Source: Salminus brasiliensis (taxonomy: Eukaryota; Chordata; Actinopteri; Characiformes; Bryconidae). Taken from it: a stretch of DNA of 64,000 nt. Location of the stretch: assembly GCF_030463535.1 (NCBI RefSeq), contig NC_132888.1:2081470-2145469 (forward strand), read 5' to 3'. Of the stretch, positions 1 to 11,826 are shown in pieces (the first letter of the stretch is position 1; every line of letters starts with the position of its first letter). The notes under the pieces are model-generated. The model was not told where the DNA came from, did no database searches, and saw only the letters and a program-made list of their open reading frames with translations. The translations under genes and the position numbers were made by a program.

Positions 1-925
1 CTTTATCTACTATAAAATATTCTATACTATAAATGATTCTTTATGTACTATAAAATATTCTATACTATAAATGATTCTTTATCTGCAATAAAAGATTCAG
101 TAACTACTATAAATGATCCAGTATCTACTATAACTGATTAAGTAACTACTCCAAATGATTCAGTAACTACTGTAAATGACTGAGTAACTGGTGTAAATGT
201 GCATCTACTATAAATAATTCAGTAACTACTATAAATGATTCTGTAGCTAATATAAATTAATCAGTAACCACTATATGTGATTCAGGGACAACTGCAAATG
301 ATTCTGTATCTACTATAAATGATTCAGTTACTGGTCTAAATGATTGTATAGACTAAAATGATTCAGTAACTGGTATAAATGATTGTATCTACTAAACTGA
401 TTCTATAACTACTAAAATGAGTATGTATCTACTATAAATGATTCAGTAACTACTTTAAATGATTCAGTAACTGGTATAAATGATTGTATCTACTAAAATG
501 ATTGATTATCTACTATAAATGATTCAGTAACTACTTTAAATGATTCAGTTACTGGTATAAATGATTGTTTTTATTTACTAAAATGATTCTATAACTATTA
601 AAAATGAGTATGTATCTACTATAAATGATTCAGTAACTACTTTAAATGATTCAGTAACTACTTTAAATGATTCAGTTACTGATATAAATTATTATGTATC
701 TACTAAAATGATTCTGTAACTACTATAAATGCTTCTGAATCCACTATAAATGATTTAGTAACTACTATAAATGGTTGTGTAACTTCTATAAATCATTCAG
801 TAATAACTGCAAATGATTCATTATCGACCATAAAATTATTCAGTTACTGCTCTAAATGATTGTATTGACTAAAATGATTCAGTAACTGGAATAAACAATT
901 CAGTATCTGCTAAAAATGATTCAAT
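1..925. repeat. Degenerate AT-rich tandem repeat in agxt intron 1
   Basis: About 20-25 bp units built on ACTATAAATGATTCAGTAACT repeat with many substitutions across the whole block. No coding potential. It lies inside agxt intron 1, and the remaining 926-1092 of that intron shows nothing further. Confidence 0.8.
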
Positions 926-1092
926 GATGGGAATTGGAAGTATGGGCCCTCACACAGGCCTTCCTTTTTTAGGGGTTAAAAAAGCTTAATGAGTCTGAGT
1001 AATTTAGGAGCTTCAAGGGTTAACAGGCTTGTGGACTGACCCCATCCTGCCCGCTATGTTTAAGAGAATCTTAGAAACTCCAGATCTTTTAC

Positions 1093-1335
1093 CTCATACA
1101 TCTCTGGGTGTAGATGTCCGATGATGGGCCTCCCTCCGGCAGCCAGTACACGTGGGGACACATTTGAGGGTCCAGGGCCAAACAGGTAGCGATTGGGCAC
1201 CTCCAGCGGCCGCAGCATGCAAGCTGGTGGCGGGATGGTGACCGAGGATGCTGACCGCTGGGCTGTCCAGCCGGGCAGAGAGAGGTCCAGAGCGGCCAGG
1301 GCAGCGCCCCTGGAGAGCAGAGCTTTGGGCAACAT
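1093..1335 (-). CDS. agxt: agxt exon 1 (alanine-glyoxylate aminotransferase, N-terminus, partial gene)
   Basis: Encodes the first 81 residues of a serine/alanine-glyoxylate aminotransferase, the PLP enzyme that converts glyoxylate to glycine. Residues 40-81 contain LEVPNRYLFGPGPSN and a VLAAGGRPIIGH segment, aligning with the mammalian LSIPNQLLLGPGPSN region. The exon ends after PEMYE with a GTAAAA donor (1092 downward), the same place as the human exon 1 boundary after KDMYQ. The first Met is set by an in-frame stop at 1381-1383. Residues 1-39 are Arg-containing and hydrophobic with one acidic residue, like a mitochondrial presequence. The remaining exons lie left of the window. Family and exon boundary are seen; mitochondrial targeting is inferred. 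Confidence 0.9.
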
Positions 1336-1660
1336 GCTGCAGCAGACTGAGAGACTGAGTCCACTGCAAGGCTTTGGTGATCATTTAAAACAAATGGGTC
1401 TTTGACCTCTGGAGCACAGGTTGTGCGTCACTGAGCCTCTGGCAACACTTTCTACCTCCCCCTCCTAGGACTCCAGCCTGGGAAGAGTTTGGGGGGGGGG
1501 GGCAGGGGGGCTGGGGTTGTAGATCTCTGACCTCACAACAATTGAAGTCCATTAGAGTTGTGAGAGTACACACTAATGAGCGAAAATATTGCCTGATATT
1601 GTGTAGGTCCTCCTCAGGCTGCCAAAACAGCTCTAACCTGTCAAGACATGGACTTCACAA
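1336..1660. other. agxt upstream flank, no gene
   Basis: Probable 5' UTR and promoter side of agxt. It has a poly-G run near 1491-1510. From about 1590 (TATTGTGTAGGTCCTCCTC and following) the sequence resembles a dispersed fish repeat, but I cannot name the family. Confidence 0.4.
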
Positions 1661-2660
1661 GACTGTGGTATCTACGAGGTTCTCCCTTTGAGTCTTGGTT
1701 CCTCTCAGTTGTTGTTCCCCATGTTCTTTGGAGTCTTGGTTCCTCTCAGTGATTCTCCAAAATATTCTAACATAGTTTCTCCTTTTGAGCCTTTGTGGTT
1801 TTCCTTAATGCTCTAATCTTGGTTCCTCTGAGTGGTTCTCCTATATGCTCTTAGGGGGTCATTTTCTATTGAATCTTGGTTCTTGTGAGTGGTTCTTCTT
1901 TCTCTTAGAGGGTTTTTGAGTCTTGGTTCCTCTGGATGGTTCTCATTCGTGCTCTTAGAGGGTTTACCGTTGGATCTTGGTTCCTCAGAGTGGTTCTTCC
2001 TGCTCCTAGAGGGTTTTTGAGTCTTGGTTCTTCTGAGTGGTTCTCCTATATGCTCTTAGGGGGGTTATTTTCTATTGAGTCTTGTTTCCTCAGAGTGGTT
2101 CTTCCTGCTCCTAGAGGGTTTTTGAGTCTTGGTTATTCTGAGTGGTTCTCCTTCATGTTCTTAGAGGGTTTCACCTTTGAGTCTTGGTTCCTCAGAGTGG
2201 TTCTCATATATGCTCTTAGGGGGATTATTTTCTTTTGACTCTTGGTTCCTCTGGATGGTTCTCCTTCATGCTCTTTGAGGGTTTCACCTTTTAAGTCTTG
2301 GTTCCTCTGAGTGGTTCTCCTTCATGTTCTTAGAGGGTTTCACCTCTGAGTGGGTCTTCCTTCTTTCTCTTAGTCCAGTTTGTTCCACCAAATGTTTTTC
2401 TTTCATCCTCTTAGGGAATTCCTCCTTTGGAGTCTTTGGTTCTCTTAGTGGTTCTCATTTGTGCTCTTAGAGAGTTTCACCTTTGAGTCTTGGTTCCTCT
2501 CAGTGGTTCTCCTACATGCTTATAAAGATTTTCTCTTTGGAAGTCTTCATTCCTCACAGTGGATCTTCATGTTCTTAAGGAGTTTCTCCTTTGGGGTATT
2601 GGTTCCCACAACCAATTCTAGGCGTCATTTGAATGGTTCTTTAAGAACCTGTTTTAGAAA
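1661..2660. repeat. Minisatellite block A (GAGTCTTGGTTCCTCTCAGT units)
   Basis: Roughly 60 bp units combine GAGTCTTGGTTCCTC, AGTGGTTCTCCT and TGCTCTTAGAGGGTTT, repeated about 15 times with indels. The same unit family recurs in block B at 3581-4261. Confidence 0.75.
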
Positions 2661-3021
2661 ATGGTTTTATGTAGCACCAAAAAGGGTTCTACCACTGTGA
2701 GGAATCAAAGAACCTTTCTGTGAAGAGTGGTTTAGTGCCATAATAAAGTGGACACAACTGGATCTAATCTGTAAAGTTACTGAAGCCTCCTGAGAAGTGT
2801 TTGACGTGAAGGTGATAGAGTAAAGGTCCAGTGAAGCGCAGCAGAGTTTGGTCTGAGATCTGATCTGTGCAGGTACAGCACATGACGTACGCTATCGATT
2901 ACCTATGCTCTGTCCATCGCTACTTGTTTACTGGCTCCCAAGAGGAGTCAACCCTATTCACGAGAGGGGATTGGCTGGAGTAGACGTATACACAAGGACA
3001 CACACACTCAAAACAAATGGT

Positions 3022-3052
<31 letters not shown>

Positions 3053-3580
3053 TTAGCTGTCAGTCATACTTGTGCACTCAGCAACATCACAGTGCCTCGG
3101 TGCGACCTGTCCTGGCATGTTGCATCACTTCTGCTTTCAGAGCTTTCAGAGCTCCTTTAAAACCTGACCCAGCAAGATCCAGAGCGCTCACTCATATACA
3201 TTACAGATTAATTCCGGAGTGTGTTCCGGGGACAAAGGGGGACAACAGTGGGACAATGTATCACCTACCAGCTCACAGCATTTAGAAGGATCTGTCTGGT
3301 CTGAACTGGATCATCTCAGACTGATCTTATAGCATCTAGCGTCTTCTCAGAGCTGAGACTTGATCGACCTGCACTCAAAACACCTGATATGGTCAACCGC
3401 TCGTAACTCCAGCGTCTAGACGGTCACTTCCAGTCTAATTAAGTCTAACGTAGCTCATACATTTAAAAATAATCATTGTTGGGCTTGACGGGGCCTCGTT
3501 TGAGTGGAGTGAAGATGTGGGAAAGGCCCGTTAAAGATGAATGTACTGTGTGGTTAGCTTTGGCGCCAACCTTGGCTCTT
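2661..3580. other. Intergenic, no gene seen
   Basis: Unique-looking sequence between the two minisatellite blocks. It contains a GT run followed by a poly-G run (about 3018-3052). Open frames here are short and unlike known proteins. Confidence 0.4.
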
Positions 3581-4261
3581 CCTCAAACTCTTAGGGAGTT
3601 TCTCCTATTCAGTCTGGGTTCCTCTCAGTGGTTCTCACCTTCTGTTTCCGTTCATCTTAGCAGTTCTTAATGCTCTTCTTTAGTACCTTGGTGCCTCTTA
3701 ATGGTTCCCCTCATGCTCTTAAGGTGGTGCTCCTTAAGTTTCTCGTCTGAGTCTTGGTTCTTCTCAGTGGTTCTCCCTCATGCTCTTATACAGGGTCTCT
3801 TTTTGAGTCTCCGTTCATCTCAGCAGTTTTTATCTTCTTTAGTACCTTGGTTCCTCTCAGTGGTTCCCCTCATGCTCTTAAGGAGGTGCATCTTTTGGGT
3901 TTATCTCCTCTCAGTGCTTCTCCCTCATATTAACACGTAGTTTCTCGTCTGAGTCTTGGTTCTTCTCAGTGGTTCTCCCTCATGCTCTTTGGGAGTTTCA
4001 CCTTTCGAGTTTGGTTCCTCTCAGTGGTTCTCCCCCATATGCTCATTCTTTGAGTTAGTTCCTCTCAGTGGTTCTGCTTAACGCTCTTATACAGAGTCTC
4101 ATTTTAAGTCTTGGTTCCTCTCAGTGGTTCTTTAAAGTACTATTTGAGTTGTTGGGCTTTTCATGTTGTGTTTGCTCCCTTTCAGTGATTATTCCTCACA
4201 CTCTTAGAGTTTTTTTCCCTGGGTTTGGTTCCTCTGTGTTTCTCCCTCATTCGTATGCAGT
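3581..4261. repeat. Minisatellite block B
   Basis: Same TCTTGGTTCCTCTCAGTGG unit family as block A, in the same orientation, with more divergent copies. Confidence 0.7.
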
Positions 4262-4486
4262 GCTTTTCGAGAACCCTTTGGAATAGAACTTTGGGAGAAC
4301 GCTTTTGGAGAACACTTTTGGAGAAGGCTTTTGGAGAAGGCTTTTGGAGAAGGCTTTTGGAGAAGGCTTTGGGAGAACGCTTTTGGAGAAGGCTTTGGGA
4401 GAAGGCTTTGGGAGAAGGCTTTTGGAGAAGGCTTTTGGAGAAGGCTTTTGGAGAAGGCTTTGGGAGAAGGCTTGGCTGGAGGAGGT
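4262..4486. repeat. 13-bp tandem repeat (GGCTTTTGGAGAA)
   Basis: About 17 copies of a 13 bp unit, some with GGG for TGG. Because 13 is not a multiple of 3 and no stop arises, the frames read as a 13-residue periodic peptide; this is not a gene. Confidence 0.85.
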
Positions 4487-5050
4487 TTTATTGACTGAAC
4501 TCCTGAGAGTGTTTGAGTTTCATCCTTCTGTTAATGTTCGGACATGCATGTTGCGGCGACTTCTCTGGAGCACGAACTTCGGCCGTGGCATCTGGTCCAC
4601 TGCTGGCCCCGCAGTCAATAATTAGACGGTCTAGTAAATAAGTCAGGGCCTGTTGTTTGTCTGCGTTTGGTCTTTGCACCATGGCCGGGCTCAACTCCCA
4701 CTTCACACGGAGAGGAAGTCCAGCGTTCCAGGCGAGCCCCCTGCTGCCTCTGAATGTGTGCTCTGATGTAACTCCTGTTGACTGAGGAACAGAGCCAAGC
4801 GTACACAATGTGCCACTGTAACTGTATTGATCTTCATGCAGCCGATCATTTAGATTCAAGTGGCTGCCCATTTCAAAAAGAGCTGTGACGGTTAGGAGAT
4901 TTATGAAATCTCTAGGAGAGTGATGATGAAATCAGATCAATGAATGCTCAAGCTGGAAACGCACCTGATTGTCCAGCAGGGGGGGGCAGTTCTATAGAAT
5001 TTCCTCCATGCTCTTAAGTACTGGGTAATTCTGCCTTATTCAGTCTTTCA
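4487..5050. other. Intergenic, no gene seen
   Basis: No homology recognised on either strand. The open frames at about 4488-4871 on the minus strand have no recognisable domain. Confidence 0.35.

Positions 5051-5136
<86 letters not shown>
5051..5136. repeat. (TA)n microsatellite
   Basis: About 40 nearly uninterrupted TA dinucleotides. Confidence 0.95.
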
Positions 5137-5139
<3 letters not shown>

Positions 5140-7009
5140 TAAAATAAAGACTGAGACTAAGGCCCGGACCAAACTTACTTAGAATTGAAACATTTTAGAT
5201 GTCTTTGCCGAGTGTCAGTGTGCAAAATTTAGGTCACTTCAAAGGATGCACTTACGTTTTCACCCTTTCACCACTTCTACCGATGTCTTACGGCCATAAA
5301 GACTGAAAACCAGTGATCGTTAGTTTTAGAAAGTTTGCATTAACTTTCTTTTCTAAACAGTAAAAACGAGGCTGATGGTGAAGCTGAAAACCTGCCATCA
5401 TCATCAAGAGTCGTCATTACCATCACAGCCAGTTTTGAGTTGACAATATAGCATTCCAACACGCCCCAATTAGTCAGACCGAGTGGCAAATCATTCTGCA
5501 GGGTTCAGTCTAGGAGGATAGGTTGGGGGCAGTTGGACTAAACAGTGATCCATCCAAATACTAACTCCCCGATGGTCCATTGACATTGATGTGTAGCCAG
5601 GAACGTCCAGCTAACTGATGCTCATATCAGATCCACCTGTTTAGAGGACAAAGAGGATATCGAGTCGAGGGGACGGTCTTGAGAGTGTTTCCCACTGTTA
5701 TCAGCCTCATTCAGTAGACTGGCTCATCCAGGTTTGCTTGCTTTCCCTCTCTTTCCCTCTCACTCGAAATGCAGAGGACACATTTCGCTGTACATAGTAC
5801 AGTGAAAACTTTGTGAACCTTTTGACCTTTTAAATACTGAAGATATTTATTTTGAATTTGTTTATTTTAACATATTTTCAAATAACCTGAAGAGATCAAA
5901 GTTCCACCAAGTCACGAATCATTCATTTAGTGCATTAGTTTTTATCCCTAAGAGCGTTGATTAAACATGCTCTCTTTTGTAGATCAGGGGTTCCACTGGG
6001 GGGCGTCATCAGAGATTATTTAGAGGATTAGAGCTGTATGGATTGAGGGGGCTAAGCTTTTTCTAGGGTCTGTCAGCAGGGTCCCTGAGAACAAATTAAA
6101 TAAAAAAAGCCAAATTGATATTTTAGAATAGCAGTAGGCATAAAATCAAACAACATGGCTATTTTAGTGTTGGGCTTTAATGGAGTAGGTCTAAATGGCC
6201 CATATCCGACATCCCTGTGTTCTACTTATCACATTTGTTTGGGTTTATAAGCCAAAAATAATCATAAATAGTCATAATTGACTATTTGCCAACCCAATAA
6301 TATTCCATATTTGAAAATAACTCTTGCAGAAAATAGCCAGTATGGCACATGTATATTAGATATAAGGAAATTCTATAAATCCCAGTATTTGATCTATACT
6401 TGAAACCTATATATTCCTATATATCAGATTCCCATATGCATGAATTCATCCTGAAGGCATTAAAACACACACCCGCTGATCATCTAAAGAGCAACATGAA
6501 AAGTCAACCATGGGGTGACCAAGTAAAAGACACCACTGTGGGTTGAGGAGTGTAAAAATGCTGAAGTGGACGTGAATATGGGGGTGAGGTTGGTGGTGTG
6601 TCTTTGTCCCTGCACAGCTGGAGGTGTCGGCTCTCCACAAAGGCCTGATTCAGAGCAGAACATGCTGCGCATGCTGAGCTTTGTGGGAGAAGCTGAACTG
6701 GGAGATGGGTGGAGGTGTGTGTGTAAAACAGCCATTTCAGATCCAGCATAACCACCTGGTTTACTCTCGCACTTTTGTGCTCACAAAAAACCCATATCTC
6801 CAACAGCAGCTTTGCAGGAGAAGGAGAAAACCTTCAGTACTTTTAATGGACGTCAATGTAAAAGATGTAACTCCAGGTCAGCAGGTTTTCTAATGGTCCA
6901 TTTATCATGAAATTCTGATACAATATAAAGAATAACTGCAGATTATGGAGACATTCTGGAGAAGGGGGTGGAGTTTTGGGGGGTGTGGTGGTGGTGTAAA
7001 GGTGTTACA
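5137..7009. other. Intergenic, no gene seen
   Basis: No coding signal. Around 5585-5700 a segment containing CAGATCCACCTGTTTAGAGGA is also present near 19090-19115, so at least part is dispersed repeat. The rest is AT-rich. Confidence 0.4.
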
Positions 7010-7210
7010 CACTGAGCGGAGGTCACAGTTCCAGTAAGTGCAGAGTGTGTGTGTGATGAGGAAGGTGAGGGAGCTTTGTGATGGACAGGACTGATGCACT
7101 GTACGACTGGCTGTTCAGCAGCCTGATGGCCTGGGGGTAGAAGCTGTCTCGCAACCGGCTGGTTCCTCCACCCCTACTTTATTGATCCCAGGAGGGAAAT
7201 TACAGGTGTT
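7010..7210 (-). mobile_element. LINE 3' end fragment (L2/Rex-like)
   Basis: Read on the minus strand it encodes RLRDSFYPQAIRLLNSQS, the last residues typical of fish LINE ORF2 proteins. A CTTTATTGATCCCAGGAGGG 3' UTR motif follows. It is truncated and not functional. Confidence 0.7.
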
Positions 7211-7379
7211 ACAGCTGCAACCGTTTGTGTGAGAATAAACTCAATAAACACTATAAAATAATAAAAATTTAAAAATGTAAATAAATATAAATTATATGAA
7301 ATTTAGTAAAGTAATAAATATGGAAAATTAAAGGTGCACATATCTATCACTGCATTAGGTACAGCGAAATGTGTCTTGA

Positions 7380-7395
7380 CCCATCTGTGGTAGTG

Positions 7396-7464
<69 letters not shown>

Positions 7465-7624
7465 AAAGTGGTGGGCAGCCAACTCCAGCACCCAGGGAGC
7501 AGAGAGGGTGAAGGGCCTTGCTCAACAGGGTCCAACAGTGGCAACTTGCCAAGCCCGGGTATCGAACCCACAACCCTTGTGACCAATAGCCCAGAGCTCT
7601 AACCACTGAGCCCCACTGCCCCGA
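7380..7624 (-). mobile_element. tRNA-derived SINE with (CA)n
   Basis: Minus-strand reading starts GGGGCAGTGGGGCTCAGTGG (A-box-like) and contains GGTTGTGGGTTCGATACC (B box). It ends in a (CA)n tract at 7396-7462. Related copies are at about 35.7, 36.3, 36.7, 37.1 and 51.4 kb. Confidence 0.75.
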
Positions 7625-8394
7625 TTTTATTATTACTATTATATTATTACTATTAATATTATATTATATTATTATTATTATTATTTATTGAGTTATTGCA
7701 CACATTGGTTCTTTGAACGCTGCCATAGAAGAACCACTTATGGTTCCATAAAAACGTTGAAGTCATTTCTTTATCAGTTTATCAATAAAACAAATCTCAA
7801 TTAAAAACGGGTTCTTTACAGAACCAGTAGTGGTTATACTATGACATCGGATAGAACTTTTTGCAGCACCTTTACTTCACTGCTGGCGGGAGGACAGACG
7901 CTGTGGCTCTGATTAGTGGTGCTAAGGCCCGTTCTGTACCTCCTGATTACTGCAGCTGCTGCTTCCACTGATTTTAGTCGGCTTCTGATCTTCCTGCATC
8001 CTGTTCCATCTCATGGATGCAGACATGCAGACATCCCCAGTTTGGATCGCCCCAACGCTCCCAACGCTCCCAACGCTGGAAGGGTGAAGGCCGACACACA
8101 CCTCTTCCGACTCATGCGCAGCTGGCCACTAATGTCCAATAATGACTGGACAACCAACCAACCTGCATCGGAGGAAAAGGCCCGTGTACCCGGCTCTGAC
8201 GCACTGGCCAGCAGATGCCAGTGCCATCCAGCACTGCACCCGAGTGATGTGGGGGGACAGAACATTCTACCCCCCCCCCCCCCCCCTCGCCCCTTAGAGA
8301 GAGCAAATGCCAGTTGTGATGGCTAGCAGCATGACCGGGATGGGGTGAAGGTGTTCTGTCATTTGGGTGCTGATGTTACCAAATATTTTAAAAA
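7625..8394. other. Intergenic, no gene seen
   Basis: AT-rich start with ATT repeats, then GC-richer sequence with a poly-C run at about 8270-8286. The 136-codon frame at 7916-8326 has no recognisable domain. Confidence 0.35.
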
Positions 8395-8811
8395 TATATA
8401 CTTTAAAAAAAATTATTTTATAGTTTTTTTTTCTCTCTCTCTTTTTCTCTCTCTCTTTTTCTCTCTCGCTCGCCGTCCCTCCCTACATCCCTCTCACCCC
8501 TCCCTCTACTGCTCCCTTACTCTCCTGAGCATCGCTATTGCTCAGCAGCCTCCCTCCCTCCCCCTCCTTTTCTCTCTCTCCCCTCCTCTCTCGCTCCCCT
8601 CCTCTCTCCCCCCCCTCTGTCTCTGGCTGTGGCTCCGCCTCCCTCTCTGCCTGTGTTTCCATCTCTGACGCTGGTGATGTCATCACCGACTCACCACTGC
8701 TCAGCATCCTCAGCTCCAGCATCACAGCCATTTTGTGATGGGAAGAAAATACTCTCTCTCTCCCTCTCTCTCACACACACACAAACACACTCTCTCCCTA
8801 GGTCTCTTCAC

Positions 8812-8874
<63 letters not shown>

Positions 8875-8960
8875 TCCCCTCCCACCCATGCCCTGACGCA
8901 CCACCGTATTCCTGGCCCTGCAGACCCATCCTGCACCCCCCTCCCCTCCCCTCCCAACCC
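8395..8960 (+). promoter_or_regulatory. Probable kif1a promoter region, CT-rich
   Basis: A long pyrimidine-rich tract (8430-8640, and (CT)n at 8813-8870) precedes the probable first exon. It contains a CRE/AP-1-like near-palindrome TGATGTCATCA at 8675-8685 and a YY1-like GCCATTTT at 8728-8735 inside an ATCACA...TGTGAT inverted repeat. No TATA box is evident. Promoter function is inferred from position. Confidence 0.4.
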
Positions 8961-9105
8961 ACCCTTCTAGACTGAAGCAGGGAGAGGCCGAGCAACACAC
9001 ACACACATACACACACAGACACACTCACTCTCACACACACTGGGCGAGAGAATAACATGGAATAACATCCAGCGGATCACCGGGACTCTGCCATCAGGGT
9101 GATCG
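8961..9105 (+). other. kif1a: Candidate kif1a 5' UTR exon
   Basis: The next upstream sequence from coding exon 1 that ends in a strong donor is GATCG|GTAAGC at 9105/9106. The start is arbitrary. The exon would be non-coding, with translation starting in the next exon; the ATG at 9057 opens no long frame. Transcript data are needed for the true 5' end. Confidence 0.4.
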
Positions 9106-9146
9106 GTAAGCCCAACAGCCTAAATCACAGCTCTGTGTTTAAAGCT

Positions 9147-9148
<2 letters not shown>

Positions 9149-9188
<40 letters not shown>
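9149..9188. repeat. (GT)n microsatellite
   Basis: About 20 GT units, 43 bp after the 5' UTR exon donor. Confidence 0.95.
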
Positions 9189-9190
<2 letters not shown>

Positions 9191-10896
9191 GTGTGTGTTG
9201 TAGTAGATTTCTGAATGTCTGAAGAAGGACAGTCTTTCCTTCTGCTGCGGTCGTGTCTGACAGGCCTCCACTGATCTGTTGACATCCTAAGCAGGGGGTT
9301 AAAATGTACAGGATGTGATAAATATGATATTACATGTTGTATATATGTATTATATATGTATACTGTACGCCCTGACCCATGGTTATGTATATATATTTAC
9401 ACATTTGTACCTCTCCATCTATCATCCATCTGTTTTGTAGTATGAATGTGTGTGTGTATGTATGTATAGTGACATATATCTTATTATATTTACCATATTC
9501 ATCATACGTGTGTATTCATACCCCCATATTTACTGCATATTTAACCCATATTGCACGATGCTGCTGTTTGCACTTACTGCATTTCACTGCCATGCTCTCA
9601 TACTGTGCAATACAATGACAATGACAACACTGTTAAACCCATCTCCATCCCATCTTTATATTTATATATGTGTTTATGTATGTATATAATCTAAACCCAT
9701 TTCAGGAAGGCATATTTACAGTCACTGTCCAGGTTACGGTGTCAAATCTGACCATTCAGACTCTAAACGTCTCTATAAGCTCAGATTTCTGCTCTAAAAT
9801 GCTCTCAGTGTTTCTGTTTTTCCGTGTCAGGCTGCTTCAGTATTCTGTATGGAGCTTCAGTGTGTGTGTGTGTGAGTGTGTGTATGTGTGTGTGTGTGAG
9901 TCTTGCTTCAGAGCTGGGGTGGAGGCTCTCTGGACACAAAATGGTGGAGGCTGAAATCTTTCCCGAGCTCAAATGTTTGAGAAAATGCTTTAATGGTAGC
10001 AAACAGGATCCAGTGCTTCGTTGGCCGGACCCTCTGCAGTCTAGGCCGGCGTGTCCGTCCTAATTTAGATGTGTTCGGGTCAAATAATCCGATCAGCATG
10101 CAGCTTCTTACACAACAGCACCCGAAGCTGCCTTTCTTTCACATAGGCTCCGCAAGCCTGCCTGTAGAGCAGGTAATCAATAGCTCTCTGCCTTGATGAG
10201 AATGACGATGGCTGCTGATCTGGGGTCTTTGGGAGGAAGCTGACGCACTTTGCTGACATTTTTTATTTATATATATAAATAAATAAATATATATATATAA
10301 TTGCACATATGAATATGATTATTGCTACCCAGCTAACTGCATATTCATATGATAACCATATATGGGTTTGTGTGATTACACCTGGTGTGATTACACAGGG
10401 TATCACACTGCCCCCTATATGTTCATTATTCATATTAATGTGCATTTATCAGTGTTGTAATCGTCACACTCTGAGCTCACTGAGCTCACGTCATAGTGCA
10501 GGATATATATGGGGCAGTGTGATTATTACTACCCAGCTAATTACACATTAATATGATCGCCATATATGAGGCAGTGTGCGGAAGAGTATTGTGGTAATCA
10601 CACTGCCCCCTATCTGTTTACAGTATTAATGTGCATTTTGCAGGGAAAGTGTTAAACATATTGGGGCCGGTGGGATTATTTAAGTGCTGATAAATGTGCA
10701 ATAATATTGTGAATGTAGGTGAGACAGCAGGACAGTAGTAATCACACTGTCCCCTATACAATATTAATGTGCATTTAGTAGGGATGTTTCCCTGTGTATG
10801 GCAGCATTTGAGTCTAAGCAGACATTTGTCTGCAGCATATATATGTAATGATAAGCCGGTGTGATTAATACAGTCCTGCTAAATGCAGATATTGTA

Positions 10897-10900
<4 letters not shown>

Positions 10901-10979
<79 letters not shown>
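10901..10979. repeat. (TA)n microsatellite
   Basis: About 39 TA units bounded on both sides by ATATTGTAAACATATATAT. Confidence 0.95.
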
Positions 10980-10983
<4 letters not shown>

Positions 10984-11741
10984 GTAAACATATATATGGA
11001 ACAGTGTGATTACTACAGTCCCATACAGTCCCATACAATACATATTGCAGCATGGCTAATAAAGCCTTGCTTACAAACATTACTGTATGAAATGCAGAGA
11101 CAGACAGCAGCATGTAATGAATGAACTCCCAGTGACTCACCTACATTATGTCCATGGACATAAAATGATAAAAAAAATAGGAATAAATCATATTTCATTA
11201 TTATTAGTATTATGCTGTTATCTCTTTGGGCTACTTTTAGGGGTTTGGTTGTTAATGGCCTTTATGTGTGGTGCACAAGAAACAAAATATTGCTGTAATT
11301 TATACCAAATTTATTGGAGAAGCAAAAATCTATCCAAAAATATTTCATTTCAAGCCATTTTGGAGCATTTTTATTTTTTTCTAAAAGCAACTGCCAAATT
11401 CACATTATATGAAAAAACAGCAAAAATAAAAAGGTTTTTTTAGGATTTTTAATTACATTATAGATCAGTGGAGCACACTGGGGGTTGTCTTATGTATTGA
11501 TTACTAGCTTTGTTATTATTTGTGTAGTTTGCAATGGAAGATGCTAAGCTAACGTTGCTAACAAACACTGCACTGTCACCAATCTTAACTCTAAACACAC
11601 ACCTAAAATATTCATATAGGAGAGGAAATGTTTTTAGGTCGTGCTTAAAACGTGCTTAAATCATAGAATTTAACTAAACTAAATAAACAAATAAACACAT
11701 AAAAATAAACTAATTAAATCACCAACGTACACATAAAAGCA

Positions 11742-11826
11742 GTGTTAGGAGTCTTGCCAGGGATTCGAACCCTAGTCTACCAAAGAGAAGTCGGTGGTGT
11801 TATCCACTACGCTACATCAACCGCTT
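11742..11826 (-). mobile_element. Truncated tRNA-derived SINE
   Basis: The minus strand shows an A-box-like TAGCGTAGTGGATAACAC and a B box GGTTCGAATCCC, followed by GGCAAGACTCCTAACACT. The same body is in the SINE at 49485-49700, so this is a SINE head and not a tRNA gene. Confidence 0.65.

Noticed and set aside
1661..4486. CRISPR-like arrays
   Set aside because: Units are directly contiguous and degenerate with no unique spacers, no cas genes, and a vertebrate context.
7303..7606. Cys/Val and Thr/His repeat peptides
   Set aside because: (CA)n translated in several frames within a SINE.
8698..8722. REST/RE1 silencer site in the promoter
   Set aside because: CTCAGCATCCTCAGCTCC matches only part of the consensus; too weak.
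11742..11826. Functional tRNA gene (minus strand)
   Set aside because: A and B boxes are present, but the stems are imperfect and the 3' sequence continues into the SINE body seen at 49.5 kb.
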